From Darksidea phi (taxonomy: Eukaryota > Ascomycota > Dothideomycetes > Pleosporales > Lentitheciaceae): a DNA stretch of 64,000 nt. The notes beneath the pieces were generated by a model that worked only from the letters and a program-made list of their open reading frames with translations, was not told the origin of the DNA and did no database searches. The DNA lies in the NCBI GenBank assembly GCA_030770425.1, contig JASJFT010000014.1, positions 248,001 to 312,000 of the forward strand, written 5' to 3'. Every line of letters starts with the position of its first letter. The stretch's first letter is position 1. The position numbers and the translations under genes were made by a program. This document shows positions 60,775-64,000 of the stretch, piece by piece.

Positions 60775-61828
60775 AAGTTGGTGACGTTTTGTGTTTGATA
60801 GCATTTACAAAATAAACTTCCCGTTATCGTGCAATGATATGTAGCTAAGAATCAAAAGGAAAGGTGTACTGCTTGATGTCTGCAATGCACCAGGCAACCA
60901 GTTTTTCGACACGTTGATATAACAACATTTACGGGCTCCTGATTAAATCTGAATCACCTTCAATCGGAGTAAGTCCATGTATAAACCAAATACGATGGAT
61001 ATTGAAATAATTAACTAGGAACTCATGTTAACGCCCAGGACGATGCTATTCCCGAAATAATACACTACCAGTTGGTTTTTCGTGAACTTAAAGATACACT
61101 TATTCACGAATAGTGCCGACACTGCCTTGAATGATTTAGCTGGGGCGAGTTGGGCCACTGGAGCGGCCATTGGACTAGTCACAGTCCCTGTTATCATCAT
61201 TGTTGCCGCAGTTGGTTGGGTCCTTCCAGTATACCTTCAAGTATATCTGGTAAAGCAACGTAAATAATGGGGATCTTCCATCAATTACCGCTCCCTCTAA
61301 TTCGTGAATAGAGGAGCGCAATATCAGGCACACTGGAAGTGGTAAAGGTAATAATGAAGGTGACGATGAGCCCGTGCACATCGGAGTCATTGACGAAGCT
61401 TAAGCGATTGTTTTGGACGCTAGTTAGAGTGATGTGAAACTAGTCCGGTCAAATAGAATACACTGTCGCTACAATTAAAGGGAGCTACTGCGACGACTTA
61501 TAGTGCATGAAATACTGGCTGCTACTACAAAAGTAAACCTGATGGCCTTGTTACGGGGTAAAGATTACAAATGCTGGTTCACTGCCTAACTAATATCTAA
61601 GAGTATAATTTTTGTACCGCGGGCAGCAGTGTAGCTGTGCTACTCTTCGGTACCGTTGTTGGAGTCTCCTAAAGTTCTGCTGAACGATTCTAAAGCTTGC
61701 CCCTTTCGCCTGTCAATTTTCGAAACATTACCTCGTCGGTCTTGAACGTCTCTTACAATCGATAGTACTGTGTATTGATCTACAGCCCTATTGTTGTGTA
61801 TAAAGTATAGGTATAGTGGGCATCCACT
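60775..61828. other. Intergenic, no supported gene
   Basis: One frame (61082-61267, plus) reads a strongly hydrophobic C-terminal helix (ATGAAIGLVTVPVIIIVAAV) followed by a basic tail, but it has no ATG and no matching exons could be placed. The remainder is 3' flank of the membrane-protein gene. Confidence 0.4.
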
Positions 61829-63896
61829 CTATTTTGGAGGGGACGGGAACCATAGTGGAGGAGAATTATCTAGCCGGTATTGATTCGGATAGGTCGATTG
61901 GTGTACATTGGAATGTACTCTTCGGGCACTTGACCTCAACCGGACCTTGTCTGCTAATACGACGCGCATCCCCTTCGTCTGGCGAATAAGCACGTCTTCG
62001 CCTCCCTTCCTCCCCCCCAGGCCCTGGAACTCATCCATCGAAACAACGCTGTGTCGTCTGTCCTCGTTCTCCACGACCTCGCATCTTGTGATGAAGTCCA
62101 GGATCGGAAAGGAACTCGCGCCTCGATGTTTCCTAGTCGGCGAGAAGAACGTCACCACCACCAGCGCAGCAAAGCACACAACCAGTGTCACGCCTCCCAG
62201 GACGACATACGCGATCAGCGTCCCAAAGTCGATTACGATGATGTACCGCAGTGCAGCTGGGTACATCGGCGAGCCCTGCACGCCAGTCGGGAACGTCGCG
62301 AGGATCGCCTGTCCTACGCTCGTCGTGTTGTCGTAGCCGAGGTCGCGCAGCTCACCGAACGATTTCGTTTGGCAATGGTATATCTGAAGTCCGAGCATCG
62401 ACTGCAGGCCGCTGATGCCACGCCTGCGGGCCATTGCATCGCTATCTGCCAGTCGAGAGGCGCCATGGAAGTACCACCATGCGTAAACCGGTGCAGCAGC
62501 CGTGTTGTTGCCTACACCTAACAGCGCGAGCGCAGTCGCAAACGGGCTGGCCTTGTTTGACGACGTGAACACCAGGGTGAATGCCTTCAGAAGTTCTGCT
62601 GCGGATACGAGAGCGGGTGTTTTTGACGACGATGACTCGAACGCGTGCGTCAAGATTGAGTCGTTGACGCGACTGTATGCAACTGTTGCCGGCCGGTACC
62701 ATGTGCGCAGTGACGTGGAGAAGCCCTCGTCCTTCAGCCAGGATGTCACTTTGTGACACTGGAACAGCGACGCAATATCAGCCGGGCAGTCTATCAATCG
62801 AGCGCGAATCTCATTGTCCTCTTCACCATTTTTAAGACACAGCGCCCATGCTGCTATGTCGGCACCGAAGACCGCACACTCCGTGTCGGGAGCGAATTGC
62901 CAGTCGTTGCTCCCATCCTGGTAGTCGAAGATATAGCCTTGTTGATTCTCCGCAAGAAACGCATCGGCGCTTCGCGACCCTCCATTTGCCAGTAATGCCG
63001 GTGCAAAGTCTCCAATCCCTCCAGATACATAGTACGATACTGCACAACCAGCCTCTCCATTGTTGCAGTGGTCTCGCGCGTCCGGGGGCGTGATGTCTAC
63101 TACACGAGCCCCATCCGAAAGGAAGTACATGAAATTCGTCGAGAAGATGAGGTCAGCCATCGGGTGCCAGAGTGCGGCCAGGGAGGCATTGAAAGTGCCA
63201 ACACCATAGCCATAGGTAGGTGCGTCCGTGTTGAGCTTGTCAAAGGTTATCGCTGTGCTCACATCGCCTGGAACACAGTCAGCATCTTGTCTTTTAAGGA
63301 ACATCTGACGACGAACTCATGATAACAACGTTTAAGAGTGGCACCATGACTATTCCCACCAGCCTTACTATGCTCCATACACGGCTACTCAGCTTTGGTA
63401 CTCGCAGACCAAATGCCAGTCGCAACAGACCCGCCACCCCGGTACCGGACTGCAAACCCAGGTAGTCCGTGAAGCTCATCCCCTTCTTCTCGCCGTGTCG
63501 GCTTATCATTGTCCACTGTACCTCCTCTAATGTCCCAGCAATGGTTGCAGCCATCATTACACCAGCCAACTCTGACAGCACCCTCAGAACAAGAAGGACA
63601 CTGTTGGGTGAGCGGCCGATAGCACGATAACCCGCGAGGAGGCTGGAATTTCCAGCGTAGATTGTGGTCAAGACGAGGAGCGCCAAAGCAACAAGAGCGG
63701 AGAGCCATATCGAGAGAAGCGAGCTATCGAAGGCTCTTGGTGTTTCAGAATGCTCAGGTCGCTGTTGAGTCTCTGAAGCATATGCGGGTTGAGTCTCTGA
63801 AGCATATGCGGGGAAAGAGTTGTTGGGATTTGCCTCGCTCGCAAATTGGTAGTCGCACATGGGAAAGACTTCTGGGCGATTATACTCGAACTGCAT
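61829..63896 (-). CDS. Multi-pass membrane protein of unknown function
   Basis: Two exons: 63896-63317 and 63267-61829 (2019 nt, 672 aa). The 49-nt intron (GTTCGT..GCTGACTGTGTTCCAG) restores VVIMS/DVSTAIT. Predicted membrane helices lie around SIWLSALVALALLVLTTIYA, the LLVLRVLSELAGVMMAATIA segment, SIVRLVGIVMVPLLNVVIM and, after a large extracytosolic-looking Cys-containing domain, DFGTLIAYVVLGGVTLVVCF. The cytosolic C-terminus is basic and Ser/Arg-rich. I know such proteins only as uncharacterised fungal integral membrane proteins. The start at 63896 is the first ATG, but the frame stays open upstream to about 63980, so an upstream exon beyond the window is possible. Confidence 0.8.
63765..63812 (-). 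repeat. Exact 24-bp tandem duplication in a coding exon
   Basis: TTGAGTCTCTGAAGCATATG plus CGGG occurs twice in tandem (63765-63788, 63789-63812), giving PAYASETQ PAYASETQ in the cytosolic N-terminus of the membrane protein. In frame, so likely tolerated and possibly length-polymorphic. Confidence 0.9.
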
Positions 63897-64000
63897 GGCT
63901 GCGAATCGCTGCGACTGAGCGTCGCCCTCGAGGGGGAGTCCTTTGATGTCGTGCGGTTTGATCGTGGGGACACCTCATGACCATCACGATAAGATTAGGC
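63897..64000. other. Right edge, open frame continuing upstream of the membrane protein
   Basis: The minus-strand frame of the membrane protein remains open to about 63980 without an ATG, ending in an AG that could be a splice acceptor. Confidence 0.35.

Noticed and set aside
61082..61267. Small hydrophobic protein, possibly a secreted or membrane peptide
   Set aside because: The frame has no ATG and no exon that could supply one was found. Too weak to call a gene.

Overview
The window looks like a chromosome segment from a filamentous ascomycete (Pezizomycotina). Evidence: many 44-120 nt spliceosomal introns with GT..AG ends and CTAAC/CTGAC-like branch points, fungal-only families (HET, Clr5, DUF6594, DUF7708-NACHT), and an 18 kb A+T-rich block with no long open frame whose retrotransposons carry dense C-to-T/G-to-A changes typical of repeat-induced point mutation (RIP). 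I cannot name the species. Multi-exon models below were spliced by hand; every junction listed keeps the reading frame unless stated. || Layout. 0-3.4 kb: start of an enoyl-CoA hydratase/isomerase gene running off the left edge and a 752-aa protein of unknown function, both on the minus strand. 3.6-4.3 kb: a foldback (long inverted repeat) element. 4.3-7 kb: gene-poor, with two decayed coding-like fragments. 7.0-9.3 kb: convergent DUF6594 membrane-protein and retropepsin-like genes. 10.3-13.8 kb: a Clr5/ankyrin pseudogene with in-frame stops. 14.2-22.4 kb: a 0.8-0.9 kb direct repeat bracketing a truncated HET pseudogene and a PNP-NACHT-ankyrin NLR whose ankyrin array is nearly identical at DNA level and contains an assembly gap. 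22.4-25.1 kb: degenerate repeats, including a second foldback element and a family of about 90-bp repeats. 25.5-32.8 kb: a head-to-head pair, a 10-exon SNF2/RING helicase (minus) and a DUF7708-NACHT-C2H2 zinc-finger protein (plus). 32.9-51.4 kb: the RIP-degraded block, consisting of a minus-strand Ty3/gypsy element interrupted by a complete plus-strand chromodomain Ty3/gypsy element with a matching 5-bp target duplication. 52.5-57.5 kb: a third NLR (N-terminal helical domain-NACHT-about 18 ankyrins-SPRY), bracketed by a 90-bp inverted repeat. 58.4-59.4 kb: a SET-domain gene with a one-base frameshift. 60.3-60.8 kb: the 5' end of a pogo/Fot1-type transposon. 61.8-63.9 kb: a multi-pass membrane protein. 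|| Interpretation. Three NACHT proteins with three different N-terminal and C-terminal partners, plus HET and ankyrin pseudogenes, lie within 42 kb among repeats. This resembles a fungal innate-immunity / non-self recognition neighbourhood in which NLR genes are diversified by repeat turnover and neighbours are silenced by RIP-like mutation. The cooperative role is inference; the domain content and repeat structure are read from the sequence.
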